Assembly (NCBI GenBank): GCA_016793805.1 | Contig: JAEUIZ010000026.1 | Span: 30,965-94,964, forward strand | Origin: Phycisphaerae bacterium | GTDB lineage: Bacteria; Planctomycetota; Phycisphaerae; Phycisphaerales; UBA1924 | Direction of reading: 5' to 3' | DNA: 64,000 bases | Part shown: one piece after another, positions 1 to 8,301 of the stretch | Layout: the number at the start of each line of letters is the position of its first letter | How positions within the stretch are numbered: position 1 is the first letter of the stretch | Translations under genes and position numbers: made by a program | The notes under the pieces: generated by a model | Database searches by the model: none | Seen by the model: the letters and a program-made list of their open reading frames with translations, nothing else | What the model was told of the DNA's origin: nothing

Positions 1-949
1 CGAAGCGGTTGAGGAAGCAGACGAAGTCGTTGACGTTGAGCACGGGTGGCGTGGTGCTCTGGTCGCAGTTGGCGGCGGGATTCGCGGCAGCGTAGAGGTT
101 GTTGAAGCAGACGAAGTCGTTGACGTTGAGCACGGGGGCGGCGGTGGACCCGTCGCAGTTGGCGTAGCAGGCCGGGGCGGCGGCGGTGCGGTTGCGGGTG
201 CCGAGGTCCAGCCCGATGGTGAACTGGGGGCTGGTGGGGATGGTGATGCCGGACTCGGCAAAGCCGAAGACCTCGTTGGAATCCCACCAGAAGTCGGTGA
301 GTGTGGCGAAGGGGTCCTCGACGTCGCCGCCGGCCCAGCGGAGGGGCGTCCCGGCGGGGGTGAGGATGCGGTAGAGGGCGTCGGGGGTGAAGGTGCCGAG
401 GTCGCCGAGGGTGGTCCCGCCCACGTCGTCGGCGTACTCGACGCCGCCCTGGTCGCCGTCGACATAGGAGACGGCATCGACGATGGTGAAGGCGGCGAAG
501 GGGGCGAGGGAGTCGAACGTGCCGTCGTTGTCCGAGTCGAGGTCGGTGCCGACGGTGGTGGTGAAGGTGCCGAAGCCGAGGATGTAGGAGTTGCCGCCGT
601 TCTCGATGTCGGGGGTGAAGTCGAAGATGACGACGCTCGTGCCGGTGGCGGGCGGGGGATTCAGGACGAGGGAGCCGTCGCGGATGAGGAGGACACCGTT
701 GGACCCGATGGAGTAAGCGGAGAGGTCGTAGACGGCATCGACGGTGCCGGCGTTGGTGCCGTTGTCGCCCTCGACGATGATGAGTTTCCACCCGGCGAGG
801 GTGAAGCCCGGAGTGCCGGTGATCTCGATGGACTCGCGTCCCTGATCGGTGCCGGGCGGGTTGACGAGGATCTCGCTGAGGAAAGCGGGCTGCGCGGCGG
901 CGGTGCCGGCAAGAGCGGCGAGAGCGGCGATGGGGAGTCGGCGAACCAT
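1..949 (-). CDS. Secreted lamin-tail-like protein with paired dockerin-type repeat (3' end outside window)
   Basis: The protein begins MVRRLPIAALAALAGTAAAQ, a typical signal peptide with an Ala-x-Ala cleavage site. The mature part starts FLSEILVNPPGTDQGRESIE, resembling lamin-tail domains of bacterial exported proteins. The C-terminal region carries two Cys-containing repeats (NCDGST, PVLNVNDFVCF, then NCDQSTTPPVLNVNDF), the paired dockerin-like module known from Phycisphaera-type planctomycetes. The reading frame runs off base 1 after CFLNRF, so only a few residues (normally AAGC) and the stop are missing. The start is the ATG at 949, the only one giving a full signal peptide. It is probably surface-anchored or part of an extracellular assembly; its ligand is unknown. 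Confidence 0.8.
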   Translation of the reverse strand, partial: MVRRLPIAALAALAGTAAAQPAFLSEILVNPPGTDQGRESIEITGTPGFTLAGWKLIIVEGDNGTNAGTVDAVYDLSAYSIGSNGVLLIRDGSLVLNPPPATGTSVVIFDFTPDIENGGNSYILGFGTFTTTVGTDLDSDNDGTFDSLAPFAAFTIVDAVSYVDGDQGGVEYADDVGGTTLGDLGTFTPDALYRILTPAGTPLRWAGGDVEDPFATLTDFWWDSNEVFGFAESGITIPTSPQFTIGLDLGTRNRTAAAPACYANCDGSTAAPVLNVNDFVCFNNLYAAANPAANCDQSTTPPVLNVNDFVCFLNRF

Positions 950-1033
950 GGCGGTGCTCCTTCGGGGGCTTGGGAACGAATCCGGAAAGCGGTCCGTGGG
1001 GTGAGTGACGCGAAGAACGCGCGAGCGAGTCGG

Positions 1034-2032
1034 CTACCAGTTCAGGCCCTTGTGCGAGAGCCAGCCTCCAAACACCCGGCCTTCGAGTTCGTCGTAGACC
1101 TGGGCGGTCCATCCGTTGGGGAGGGTCATGCCGCGGTAGCCCCAGCGATTGTCGCGGGTGGTGTCGCGGAAGAGTTCAGCATGCCCGTCGGCGAAACCGA
1201 TCAGGCCGTACTGCTTGTCATGGAAGGTGTCGGCGGCGGCGGTCCAACTTCCCTTCCCGTGGGCGGTCCCGAAGTCGGTGTAGTCCTGTCGCCCAAAGAC
1301 GATGCCCGTGCCCGGCCCCATCGCGAGGTTCTTCGGCCCGTCGGTGAGCGTCTTGGCCGCGACGACGACCTCGCCCCCGATGTCCACCTCGTCATCGCCG
1401 ACGCGGATGGTGGAATCGGCGAAGAAGGGGACCTTGCTGGGCGAGGCGGCGGCGCCGAGGGAGCCGTCCTTGAGCGGGCCATAGGTGTAGGCCTTGTTGT
1501 CGACATCCCCGGAGACGAAGCCGGGGATGCCCGAGGGCCGCTTGGCCTTCATGTCGGTGTGGCCCATGTACCACGCCTGGCAGTAGTTGGTGTTGAAGCC
1601 GCGGGCGAGGAGGTCGCGGACCTCGGCGGTGGAATAGGGCCTCCAGACGGCGCCCATGCCCCCGTTCATGCGGTCGGTGTCGAGGGACTGGCTGGCTTTG
1701 GCGATGCTCCCCGGGCACATGATCCGGCCGGGGATCGCGTACTCATCGAGGACAAAGTCGGCGACCCAGCCCTTCTGGTCGAGCGGGCCCTGGGACTTCT
1801 TGATCTCGTTGTCCCAGACGCCGGTGGTGAACTGGCCCTTGCGATCGTGGGCGCGGGTGATGGCGGCGCCGGTGAGTTGGCGGAGGTTGCTGGCGCAGCG
1901 TGCCTGCCGGCCGGCCTCGCGGGCGCCGGCGAGCGACGGGAGCAGGAGCCCGATCAGGAGCGCGATGATGGCGATGACGACGAGCAACTCGATGAGGGTG
2001 AACGCGCGTCGGATTGAGGGCGCAGGGGACAT
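1034..2032 (-). CDS. Type II secretion/prepilin-like protein with N-terminal methylation motif
   Basis: This 332-residue protein has a short basic leader followed by the prepilin cleavage/methylation site ([19 protein letters not shown]), with the conserved Glu at +5 of the mature protein. The hydrophobic helix is followed by a large globular head. Near the C-terminus a H-x10-DG arrangement ([17 protein letters not shown]) resembles the H-X9-DG tail of planctomycete prepilin-like proteins. These are processed by a prepilin peptidase and lie in pseudopilus-like structures; no peptidase or secretion ATPase gene is in the window. The ATG at 2032 places the motif nine residues from the start, as is typical. 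The exact role is unknown. Confidence 0.85.
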   Translation of the reverse strand: MSPAPSIRRAFTLIELLVVIAIIALLIGLLLPSLAGAREAGRQARCASNLRQLTGAAITRAHDRKGQFTTGVWDNEIKKSQGPLDQKGWVADFVLDEYAIPGRIMCPGSIAKASQSLDTDRMNGGMGAVWRPYSTAEVRDLLARGFNTNYCQAWYMGHTDMKAKRPSGIPGFVSGDVDNKAYTYGPLKDGSLGAAASPSKVPFFADSTIRVGDDEVDIGGEVVVAAKTLTDGPKNLAMGPGTGIVFGRQDYTDFGTAHGKGSWTAAADTFHDKQYGLIGFADGHAELFRDTTRDNRWGYRGMTLPNGWTAQVYDELEGRVFGGWLSHKGLNW

Positions 2033-2182
2033 GCGTCGCTCCGTCGTGTCGGCCGACGCGGGGCGCGGCCGATGAGCGGAGACGGTATCTGGGACGCGCG
2101 TGCCGATGGGTCGCGGAGTGTGTGGATTGGGTCAAGAGTGCGTGAAGGATGCGCGAAGGACACGCGGTCGGCGCGCCGCGCT

Positions 2183-3730
2183 TCAGGAGCAGCCCGCAGC
2201 GAAGCGATTGAGGAAGCAGACGAAGTCGTTGATGTTGAGCACGGGCGCCGTCGTGCTCTGGTCGCAGTTCGCGTATCCCGCGCCGGCGGCGTACGCGTTC
2301 AGGAAGCACGCGAAGTCGTTGACGTTCAGGACCGGCGAGGCCGTGGACCCGTCGCAGTTGGCGTAGCAGGCCGGCCCGGAGCCGAGCCGCACGTCGGCGA
2401 CGTAGACGGTGTACGCGGGGGCGGCCTGCTGGGCGAGTTCGACGCGGAGCCGACACACGCGGCCCTGGTACACGGCAGGGATGCCGAAGGGCCCGCGCGT
2501 GGCGAGCGAGGTCGAGAGGCCCTGGACCGCGATGCCGCCCGGCGGCAGGTCGAGCAGTTGGACTTCCGGCAGGCCGGGCGAGTCGATGAAGACGTTGAGC
2601 GTGCTCAGGCCGGCCGAGGTGGCGGCAACCGCGGCATCGAGGAGGACGCCGGACGCGGCGGGCGGGATGTAGAAGTAGGAATGGCGTTGCCAGCCGCTGG
2701 TGGTGAAGCGCAGCACACTCCTCCCCGCGAACGCGACGGGCGTGGCGCCACTCGGCCCGGCACCCCCGCCGTGCGAGGACCAGCCTGCAAGGGATCGAAA
2801 CTGCTGGTCGCCGTTGTACGGGAGCCAGTTGGGCCCGATGGCGGGGTCGAGGAGCGCGGCGGGCGAGGGCGTGGGCGACCAGCAGAAGGTGCCCGAGGCG
2901 CAGGTGGGGCCTGGGAAATCGAAGGCCCGCGGGCCGGGAATGAGGTTGTTGGCGGCGTACCAGTAGAAGGAATCGCCGCAGGTGAACCACCCGGCGTGGC
3001 TGTAGGCGGTGCCGACGCTGAAGTTGCGTGCCGAGTCGAGGCGGATGCCCCCGAGAGCGGGGATTTCCGTGCAGGTCTCGTAGGCGTTGGCGAAGTCCAC
3101 CTGTTGCGCGCGGGGGCTGAGCCAGCCGACGAAGCGGGCGTCGTCATACAGGCCCCCGGTCGCGGAATCGGAGCCCTCGCCGTCGAGGTAGAGAACCTGA
3201 TCCGGATCGCGGCCGGCGAGGATGAGCCGGCGGGCGGTCTCGCTGATGACGACGGCGCCGCGGCTGTAGCCGATGAGCGACTGGACCTTGCTCGCGGCAT
3301 TGAACTGATGCAAGAGGGCGACAACGGCGTCGCCGGCGGCGTAGGCGTACCCGTCGTCGAGGCCCGCGGTGCCGAAGATCAGATTCGAGGTCGCGGTCCA
3401 ATCGAAGAGAAGAACGTGATGCCGCGTCGGGTCGGCGGGCGTGGTGCCGCCGGGATTGATCTGCGTGAGCGTCGAGAAGTCGTCGATGGCCATGCGATAG
3501 ATGTTGACCTGTCCCGGGGCCATGCCCGCGATGCGGTTGGCGACGCTCCACATCCAGTTGCTGCCGGTGGCGCTGGGCGAGGTGAGGGTCGGGTAATCCG
3601 TGGTGGTTCGGCCGTGGACGATGACCGTCCAGCGATCGGGGAGGGGCTGGGCGGACGCGGGGGCGGCGAGCGACGCGAGAAGGACGGGCACCAGAGCGGC
3701 GCGGCGGAGCATGGATGGCGACGTGTGCAT
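2183..3730 (-). CDS. Secreted alpha/beta-hydrolase-like protein with C-terminal paired dockerin-type repeat
   Basis: The ATG at 3730 gives a 515-residue protein with a clean signal peptide (MHTSPSMLRRAALVPVLLAS, then Ala-rich cleavage). The frame stays open upstream to 3898, but that extension is Arg/Pro-rich and unlikely. The catalytic-type elbow GYSRGA sits in a hydrolase-like segment opening with WTVIVHGRTT, as in lipase or PE-PPE-like hydrolases. A beta-rich region follows, then the paired dockerin-like repeats (YANCDGST..NDFACFLN, YANCDQST..NDFVCFLNRF) ending AAGCS. It is probably an exported esterase or lipase, but the acid and His of a triad were not identified with certainty. The repeat DNA is close to that at bases 1-130. 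Confidence 0.8.
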   Translation of the reverse strand: MHTSPSMLRRAALVPVLLASLAAPASAQPLPDRWTVIVHGRTTTDYPTLTSPSATGSNWMWSVANRIAGMAPGQVNIYRMAIDDFSTLTQINPGGTTPADPTRHHVLLFDWTATSNLIFGTAGLDDGYAYAAGDAVVALLHQFNAASKVQSLIGYSRGAVVISETARRLILAGRDPDQVLYLDGEGSDSATGGLYDDARFVGWLSPRAQQVDFANAYETCTEIPALGGIRLDSARNFSVGTAYSHAGWFTCGDSFYWYAANNLIPGPRAFDFPGPTCASGTFCWSPTPSPAALLDPAIGPNWLPYNGDQQFRSLAGWSSHGGGAGPSGATPVAFAGRSVLRFTTSGWQRHSYFYIPPAASGVLLDAAVAATSAGLSTLNVFIDSPGLPEVQLLDLPPGGIAVQGLSTSLATRGPFGIPAVYQGRVCRLRVELAQQAAPAYTVYVADVRLGSGPACYANCDGSTASPVLNVNDFACFLNAYAAGAGYANCDQSTTAPVLNINDFVCFLNRFAAGCS

Positions 3731-3856
3731 GGCGGTCCTTGTCGGAACGGGCGCGAAGGGCGGCGAGGGGGGGCGACCGGAGCGAGGATACCAGCGAGCG
3801 GCGGAATCGCAACCCCCGGCTCGCCGCACGACGCTCGAGCGCAGCGAGATGCGGGC

Positions 3857-3884
3857 TTGCAATTCGCGGCGGATTGTGTAGACT
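3857..3884 (+). promoter_or_regulatory. Sigma70-type promoter facing right
   Basis: TTGCAA (3857-3862) is separated by 16 bases from TAGACT (3879-3884). It points into the roughly 400-base stretch before the RNHCP gene, so it could drive that gene with a long leader, or a small RNA. Confidence 0.4.
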
Positions 3885-4301
3885 GGTCCTGGCAACATGG
3901 AGTTTGCCTATGACTGCTCGTCGCTGACATTCCGCACCCGATCCGCGTTCTCCGCAGTTTCGCGCCTCCTTCGGGCGCGGTGGCGGCATGAGTTGAGGAT
4001 CGCTCCGAGTTGAATCGGGCCCTCGCGCGACCCGCCTTGTTCCGGGCGAGCGTCGATCGCGTGGCGACGTGCGCGGATGTCAGTCGCCCACCACGATCTG
4101 AACCGCATTGTCTAGGCCGTTCCGCGTCGGCGTGTCGCGCGAGATCATCGCGTCCAGCCACGACGCCGCAGGCGAGCCGTCCGAAACCGAGCCCGCGGGC
4201 CGCGGCACGCTGATCGTGCGCGCATCCGGCGGCCTCGAGCCCCGCCCTCACCAGCACCGACGTCGACCCATCGGCGTCTCGCCAGTCCATCCACTTCAAC
4301 C
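3885..4301. other. Intergenic region without a recognised gene
   Basis: No convincing coding region was found here. Downstream of the 3857-3884 promoter there is a 38-codon open frame, 3897-4013 (MEFAYDCSSLTFRTRSAF...), starting 13 bases after the -10 box. It has no Shine-Dalgarno sequence and resembles no family I know, so it may be a tiny gene, a leader or chance. The rest holds only random-looking frames. A non-coding transcript is possible, but no conserved RNA fold was recognised. Confidence 0.3.
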
Positions 4302-4658
4302 ATGACACACGAACCACGTTCCCAGTCGAGTTTCACGTGCATCCACTGCCGAGCGGAGGTCCGGCTCGCGGCCTGGGGCACGAGCCACCGCAACCACTGC
4401 CCTCGCTGCCTCTGGTCCCGGCACCTGGACGAGGAGCCCGGCGATCGACGGAGCGCCTGCCGCGCGGCGATGGAGCCGATCGCGATCACCGTCCGCGGGG
4501 ACGGGGAGTGGGCGATCGTGCACCGATGCAACGGATGCCGCACGCTGCGGACGAACCGCATCGCGGGCGACGACCACGAGTTGGCTCTGCTGTCGCTGGC
4601 GCTGCGGCCGCTGGCGCACCCGGCGTTCCCGCTGGATGGGATGCGCGGCGGAGGGTGA
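4302..4658 (+). CDS. RNHCP domain zinc-ribbon protein
   Basis: The 118-residue protein is nearly all one RNHCP domain. It has CIHC, the signature HRNHCPRCLWSRHLD, then PGDRRSAC, the MEPI segment and GEW.IVHRC.GC, closing with NRIAGDD. The Cys pairs and His are expected to bind zinc. The domain is widespread in bacteria without an assigned function. The ATG at 4302 gives the normal N-terminus. It lies convergent with sdhB, 27 bases from its stop, and shows no operon partner. Family assignment is secure; biological role is unknown. Confidence 0.9.
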   Translation: MTHEPRSQSSFTCIHCRAEVRLAAWGTSHRNHCPRCLWSRHLDEEPGDRRSACRAAMEPIAITVRGDGEWAIVHRCNGCRTLRTNRIAGDDHELALLSLALRPLAHPAFPLDGMRGGG

Positions 4659-4685
4659 GGCGCGCGCGAAGGCGAGGGGCCGCGT

Positions 4686-5474
4686 CTACGCTTTCTTCGG
4701 CCTGAAGATGCGGAAGAGCCGGGTCACGGGGTCGTAGAACTCATCGACGACGCGCTCCTTGAGAGGGATGATCGCGTTATCCGTGATCGTGATGTGCTCG
4801 GGGCAGACCTTGGTGCAGCATTTGGTGATGTTGCAATACCCGATGCCGTGCTCGTTCTTGAGGTCGCCGACGCGGTGCTCGGCGTCGAGGGGGTGCATCT
4901 CGAGGGCCGCGGAGTAGACGAGGAACCGCGGGCCGATGAACTCGTCGTGCTTGTGGTGGTCGCGCAGGACGTGGCACACGTCCTGGCAAAGGAAGCACTC
5001 GATGCACTTCCTGAACTCCTGCACGCGGTCCACGTCGTCCTGCTGCATGCGCCAGGTCCCGTCGGGCGCGTCGGGCTTGCGGGGCCTGAAGGGGCGGATC
5101 CGCTTCTTGACGGCGTAGTTCCACGAGACGTCGGTGACGAGGTCGCGGATCGAGGGGAACGCCTTCATCGGCTCGACGATCACGGGCATGTCGAGGTCGA
5201 GCATGTCCAGCCGCGTCATGCACATGAGGCGCGGCATGCCGTTGACCTCCGCCGAGCACGACCCGCACTTGCCGGCCTTGCAGTTCCATCGGACGGCGAG
5301 GTCGTTGGCCTGCTCGGCCTGGATCTGGTGGATGGCGTCGAGGACGACCATCCCGGGCTGGACGCGGATCTTGTAATCGACGAACTGGCCCGCGGTGCTG
5401 TCGCCGCGCCAGACTCGGAAGATGGCGTCGCGGCCGGACTCGGGGATGTGGGTGATGACCTTGCCGGAACTCAT
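4686..5474 (-). CDS. sdhB: Succinate dehydrogenase/fumarate reductase iron-sulfur subunit
   Basis: This subunit passes electrons from the flavoprotein to quinone at the inner face of the membrane. The 262-residue protein has the N-terminal [2Fe-2S] ligands at about C65, C70, C73 and C85 (NCKAGKCGSC...C). The C-terminal ligands for [4Fe-4S] and [3Fe-4S] are in CIECFLCQDVC (157-167) and CNITKCC..VCP (214-224). It is the last gene of sdhC-sdhA-sdhB on the minus strand, starting 9 bases after the sdhA stop, so it is surely cotranscribed. Length and motifs are normal. Confidence 0.96.
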   Translation of the reverse strand: MSSGKVITHIPESGRDAIFRVWRGDSTAGQFVDYKIRVQPGMVVLDAIHQIQAEQANDLAVRWNCKAGKCGSCSAEVNGMPRLMCMTRLDMLDLDMPVIVEPMKAFPSIRDLVTDVSWNYAVKKRIRPFRPRKPDAPDGTWRMQQDDVDRVQEFRKCIECFLCQDVCHVLRDHHKHDEFIGPRFLVYSAALEMHPLDAEHRVGDLKNEHGIGYCNITKCCTKVCPEHITITDNAIIPLKERVVDEFYDPVTRLFRIFRPKKA

Positions 5475-5483
5475 GGGGGAACC

Positions 5484-7310
5484 TCAGATGTTCTTGTTTT
5501 CCTCGATGACCTGCTTGAGGTCGTCACGGATGGGGGCGAGCGGGCGGCGCGAGACCTGCATCCTGCCGTCTGAGCCCTTCCTGACGACGTGGTTGAAGGT
5601 CCCGAAGTTGGCGTCGTCCTTCTTCGGGAAGTCCTCGCGGAACTGGGCGCCGCGGCTCTCCTTGCGCTCGATGGCCGACCGCGCGATCGCCTCGGCGCAC
5701 GTGAGCATGTGGCGGAGGTCAAGGGCCGTGTGCCACCCGGGGTTGTAGGCACGGCCCTTGGGCGCGGAGCACGCCGCGGCACGGGGCTTGAGCGCCTCGA
5801 TCCCCTCGATCGCCTGGGCCATCTCCTTCTCCTCGCGCACGATGCCCACGCCCTGCATCACCTCCTGCAGCGCGTACTGGACCTGGTACGGGCCCTCGCG
5901 GCCGTCGGGGCGCGCCAGGGGCTCGAGCGTCGTGCGGACCGCGGCGTCGATGGCGGCGTTCCCGGCGCGGGGCGCGCCCTTCTCGCGGGCAAACCTGGCG
6001 GCAAACTCGCCGGCTCGCTTGCCAAAGACGATCAGGTCCGAGAGCGAGTTGCCCCCGAGTCGGTTGGCGCCGTGGAGCCCCGCGGCGACCTCGCCCGCGG
6101 CGAAGAGGCCGTCGACGCTGGACATCTGCGTGTCCCCGTCGACGCGGACCCCGCCCATGATGTAGTGCATCGTGGGCCCGACCTCCATCGGCTCCCTGGT
6201 GATGTCCACGCCCGCGAGGGTGATGAACTGGTGGTACATCGAGGGGAGTTTCTTCTTGATGTGCGCCTCGTGGTCCTTCATCTTGGACTTGAGCCACGAG
6301 ACATCGAGGAAGACCCCGCCGTGCGGCGAGCCGCGCCCGGCCTTGACCTCGCGGTTGATGCAGCGGGCGACGTGGTCGCGCGTCAGCAGTTCAGGGGGCC
6401 GGCGGGCCGACTTGTCGCCGGTGACGTATCGCCAGCCCTCGTCCTCGTTGTCGGCGGTCGAGGGCTTGTAGTTGTCGGGGATGTCGTCGAACATGAACCG
6501 ACGCCCCTCCTTGTTGCGGAGGACGCCGCCCTCGCCCCGGACGCCCTCGGTGACGAGGATGCCGCGGACCGAGGGGGGCCAGACCATGCCGGTGGGATGG
6601 AACTGGACGAACTCCATGTCCATGAGTTCGGCGCCGGCGTGGTAGGCGAGGCTGTGCCCGTCGCCGGTGTATTCCCACGAGTTGCTCGTGACTTTGAAGG
6701 CCTTGCCCACGCCCCCGGTGGCGAGGACGACGGCGCCGGCGTGCCAGACGTGGAGTTGGCCGGTCTGCCGGTCGTACCCGACGCACCCGAGGACACGCGA
6801 GCCGGGGGAGTCCTGGAGGAGCGCGGAGACGGTGGTCTCCATGTAGACGTCGATGCCCTTGTGGACGCAGTGGTCCTGGAGGGTGCGGATGAGTTCGAGC
6901 CCGGTGCGGTCGCCGACGTGGGCGAGGCGCGGGAAGCGGTGCCCGCCGAAGTTGCGCTGGTTGATGCGGCCGTCCTTGGTGCGGTCGAAGACGGCGCCCC
7001 AGGCTTCGAGTTCGCGGACGCGCTCCGGGGCCTCCTTGGCGTGGAGTTCGGCCATGCGCCAGTTGTTGAGGTACTGCCCCCCGCGCATCGTGTCGGCAAA
7101 GTGGACCTTCCAGGAGTCGCGGTCGTCGTTGTGGGCCATGGCGGCGGCCATCCCGCCCTCGGCCATGACGGTGTGGGCCTTGCCCAGGAGGCTCTTACAG
7201 ATGAGGGCGGTGCGGGCGCCGGAGGCGGAGGCCTCGATGGCGGCCCGGATGCCGGCGCCACCCGCGCCGATGACGACCACGTCGTGCTCGTGCGTTACCC
7301 AATCGCTCAT
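5484..7310 (-). CDS. sdhA: Succinate dehydrogenase/fumarate reductase flavoprotein subunit
   Basis: It catalyses succinate/fumarate interconversion with covalently bound FAD. The 608-residue protein starts with a dinucleotide fold (VVVIGAGGAG, residues 11-20) and has the flavinylation site at His46 in AHTVMAEGG. Substrate-site segments follow, including HPTGMVWP, and a C-terminal helical domain. I chose the ATG at 7310 (MSDWVTHEHD) because it starts just before the FAD fold; an in-frame ATG at 7331 would add seven residues and lie closer to sdhC. It lies 30 bases after sdhC and 9 before sdhB. Confidence 0.96.
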   Translation of the reverse strand: MSDWVTHEHDVVVIGAGGAGIRAAIEASASGARTALICKSLLGKAHTVMAEGGMAAAMAHNDDRDSWKVHFADTMRGGQYLNNWRMAELHAKEAPERVRELEAWGAVFDRTKDGRINQRNFGGHRFPRLAHVGDRTGLELIRTLQDHCVHKGIDVYMETTVSALLQDSPGSRVLGCVGYDRQTGQLHVWHAGAVVLATGGVGKAFKVTSNSWEYTGDGHSLAYHAGAELMDMEFVQFHPTGMVWPPSVRGILVTEGVRGEGGVLRNKEGRRFMFDDIPDNYKPSTADNEDEGWRYVTGDKSARRPPELLTRDHVARCINREVKAGRGSPHGGVFLDVSWLKSKMKDHEAHIKKKLPSMYHQFITLAGVDITREPMEVGPTMHYIMGGVRVDGDTQMSSVDGLFAAGEVAAGLHGANRLGGNSLSDLIVFGKRAGEFAARFAREKGAPRAGNAAIDAAVRTTLEPLARPDGREGPYQVQYALQEVMQGVGIVREEKEMAQAIEGIEALKPRAAACSAPKGRAYNPGWHTALDLRHMLTCAEAIARSAIERKESRGAQFREDFPKKDDANFGTFNHVVRKGSDGRMQVSRRPLAPIRDDLKQVIEENKNI

Positions 7311-7340
7311 CGCGGGCTCCCGTGGCGGCAACGCGCCCCG

Positions 7341-8186
7341 TTAGAGAATCCGAATGTCATGGATCACCCCCATCGACACCATGCGGACGTAGAAGTCGGT
7401 GAACCCGACCCAGAACAGGCTGAACCAGGCCCACATCATGTGGCGGCGATTCAGGCACGAGACGCAGTCGTAGACCTTCTTCCGCGGGCCGAGTTTGGAC
7501 ATCTCGTCCTTGCGACCCCCGACGAGGTGGCGATAGACGTGGCACCCGAAGGTGTAGCACCCCAGCAGGATGGGGTTGAGGGTGAGGACGAGGGACCCGA
7601 CGCCGATGCCGAAGTGCCCGTGCCCCGCGGCGTCGTGGAACCAGTACGAGATGATCGCGTCGTAACTGAGCAGGAAGATGAACAGCACGGCGATGTAGAA
7701 GAAGTAGCGGTGGACGTTCTGGAAGATCAGCGGCAGTTTCTTCTCGCCGCGGTAGGCCTTCCCGCGGAACCCCGGCTCGCCCACGGCGCAGTTCACCGGG
7801 TCGGCCCAGAAGGCCTTGTAGTAGGCGCCGCGGTAGTAGTAGCAGGTGAAGCGGAACCCGCCGGGGGCCCAGAGGATGAGGAACGCCGGCGTGATGGGGA
7901 TGAACAGGAGGGTCTTGGGGAGCCAGTCGGGCCAGGGCCCGAACCAGGCGTGCCCCGAGGGCGCGGCGATCTTCCACGAATCAAACAGCACCGGCGAGTA
8001 CATCGGCGAGAGGTACTCGGTCCCGGGGACGAAGTAGTGCTCGCCCTGCAGCGCGGCCCAGGTGGAATAGACGATGAACGCCGAGAGCCCGAGGAACGTC
8101 AGCAGCGGGGCCAGCCACCAGCGATCGCGGCGGCTTGTCTCGCCGAGTTTGCGGAGTTGGGGCAGCGGCACGTTGATCTGGGCCAT
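7341..8186 (-). CDS. sdhC: Succinate dehydrogenase membrane anchor/cytochrome b subunit
   Basis: This 281-residue membrane protein is the first gene of the sdh operon. About five hydrophobic segments are visible (WWLAPLLTFLGLSAF, LLFIPITPAFLILW, YFFYIAVLFIFLLSY, GVGSLVLTLNPILLGCY, MMWAWFSLFWVGF). His residues at NVHRYFF and CHVYRHL are candidate haem ligands. It is a single long anchor rather than a short SdhC/SdhD pair. The start is the ATG at 8186 (MAQINVPLPQL); the longer upstream frame is Arg/Ser-rich noise. Function rests mainly on position next to sdhAB and on membrane topology. Confidence 0.85.
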   Translation of the reverse strand: MAQINVPLPQLRKLGETSRRDRWWLAPLLTFLGLSAFIVYSTWAALQGEHYFVPGTEYLSPMYSPVLFDSWKIAAPSGHAWFGPWPDWLPKTLLFIPITPAFLILWAPGGFRFTCYYYRGAYYKAFWADPVNCAVGEPGFRGKAYRGEKKLPLIFQNVHRYFFYIAVLFIFLLSYDAIISYWFHDAAGHGHFGIGVGSLVLTLNPILLGCYTFGCHVYRHLVGGRKDEMSKLGPRKKVYDCVSCLNRRHMMWAWFSLFWVGFTDFYVRMVSMGVIHDIRIL

Positions 8187-8288
8187 GCGAGGCTCGCTCC
8201 CGCCCCGTGACGAACCCCTCGCGCCGGACGGGTGACGCGGGGGGCAATCGTAGCGGGCCGTGCCGCGATTCACCACCAGCGAGTCCGA

Positions 8289-8294
8289 TAGAGT
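8289..8294 (+). promoter_or_regulatory. -10-like box TAGAGT for leaderless rtcB
   Basis: TAGAGT ends 7 bases before the rtcB ATG and there is no Shine-Dalgarno sequence, so the transcript probably starts at or next to the ATG. No -35 box is obvious. Confidence 0.5.
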
Positions 8295-8301
8295 TCGCCC
8301 G

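Noticed and set aside
1001..2017. Long open frames antisense to the prepilin gene
   Set aside because: They are shadows produced by high GC; the translated sequence is Gly/Ala/Val-rich without any family motif.
4325..4345. Second parS-like site (GTTTCACGTG)
   Set aside because: Only one half matches; the right half reads CATCC instead of AAACA, and it lies in a conserved RNHCP codon stretch.
5589..8210. Very long plus-strand open frame opposite sdhA/sdhC
   Set aside because: It mirrors codon structure of the sdh genes and has no protein similarity, so it is a GC artefact.
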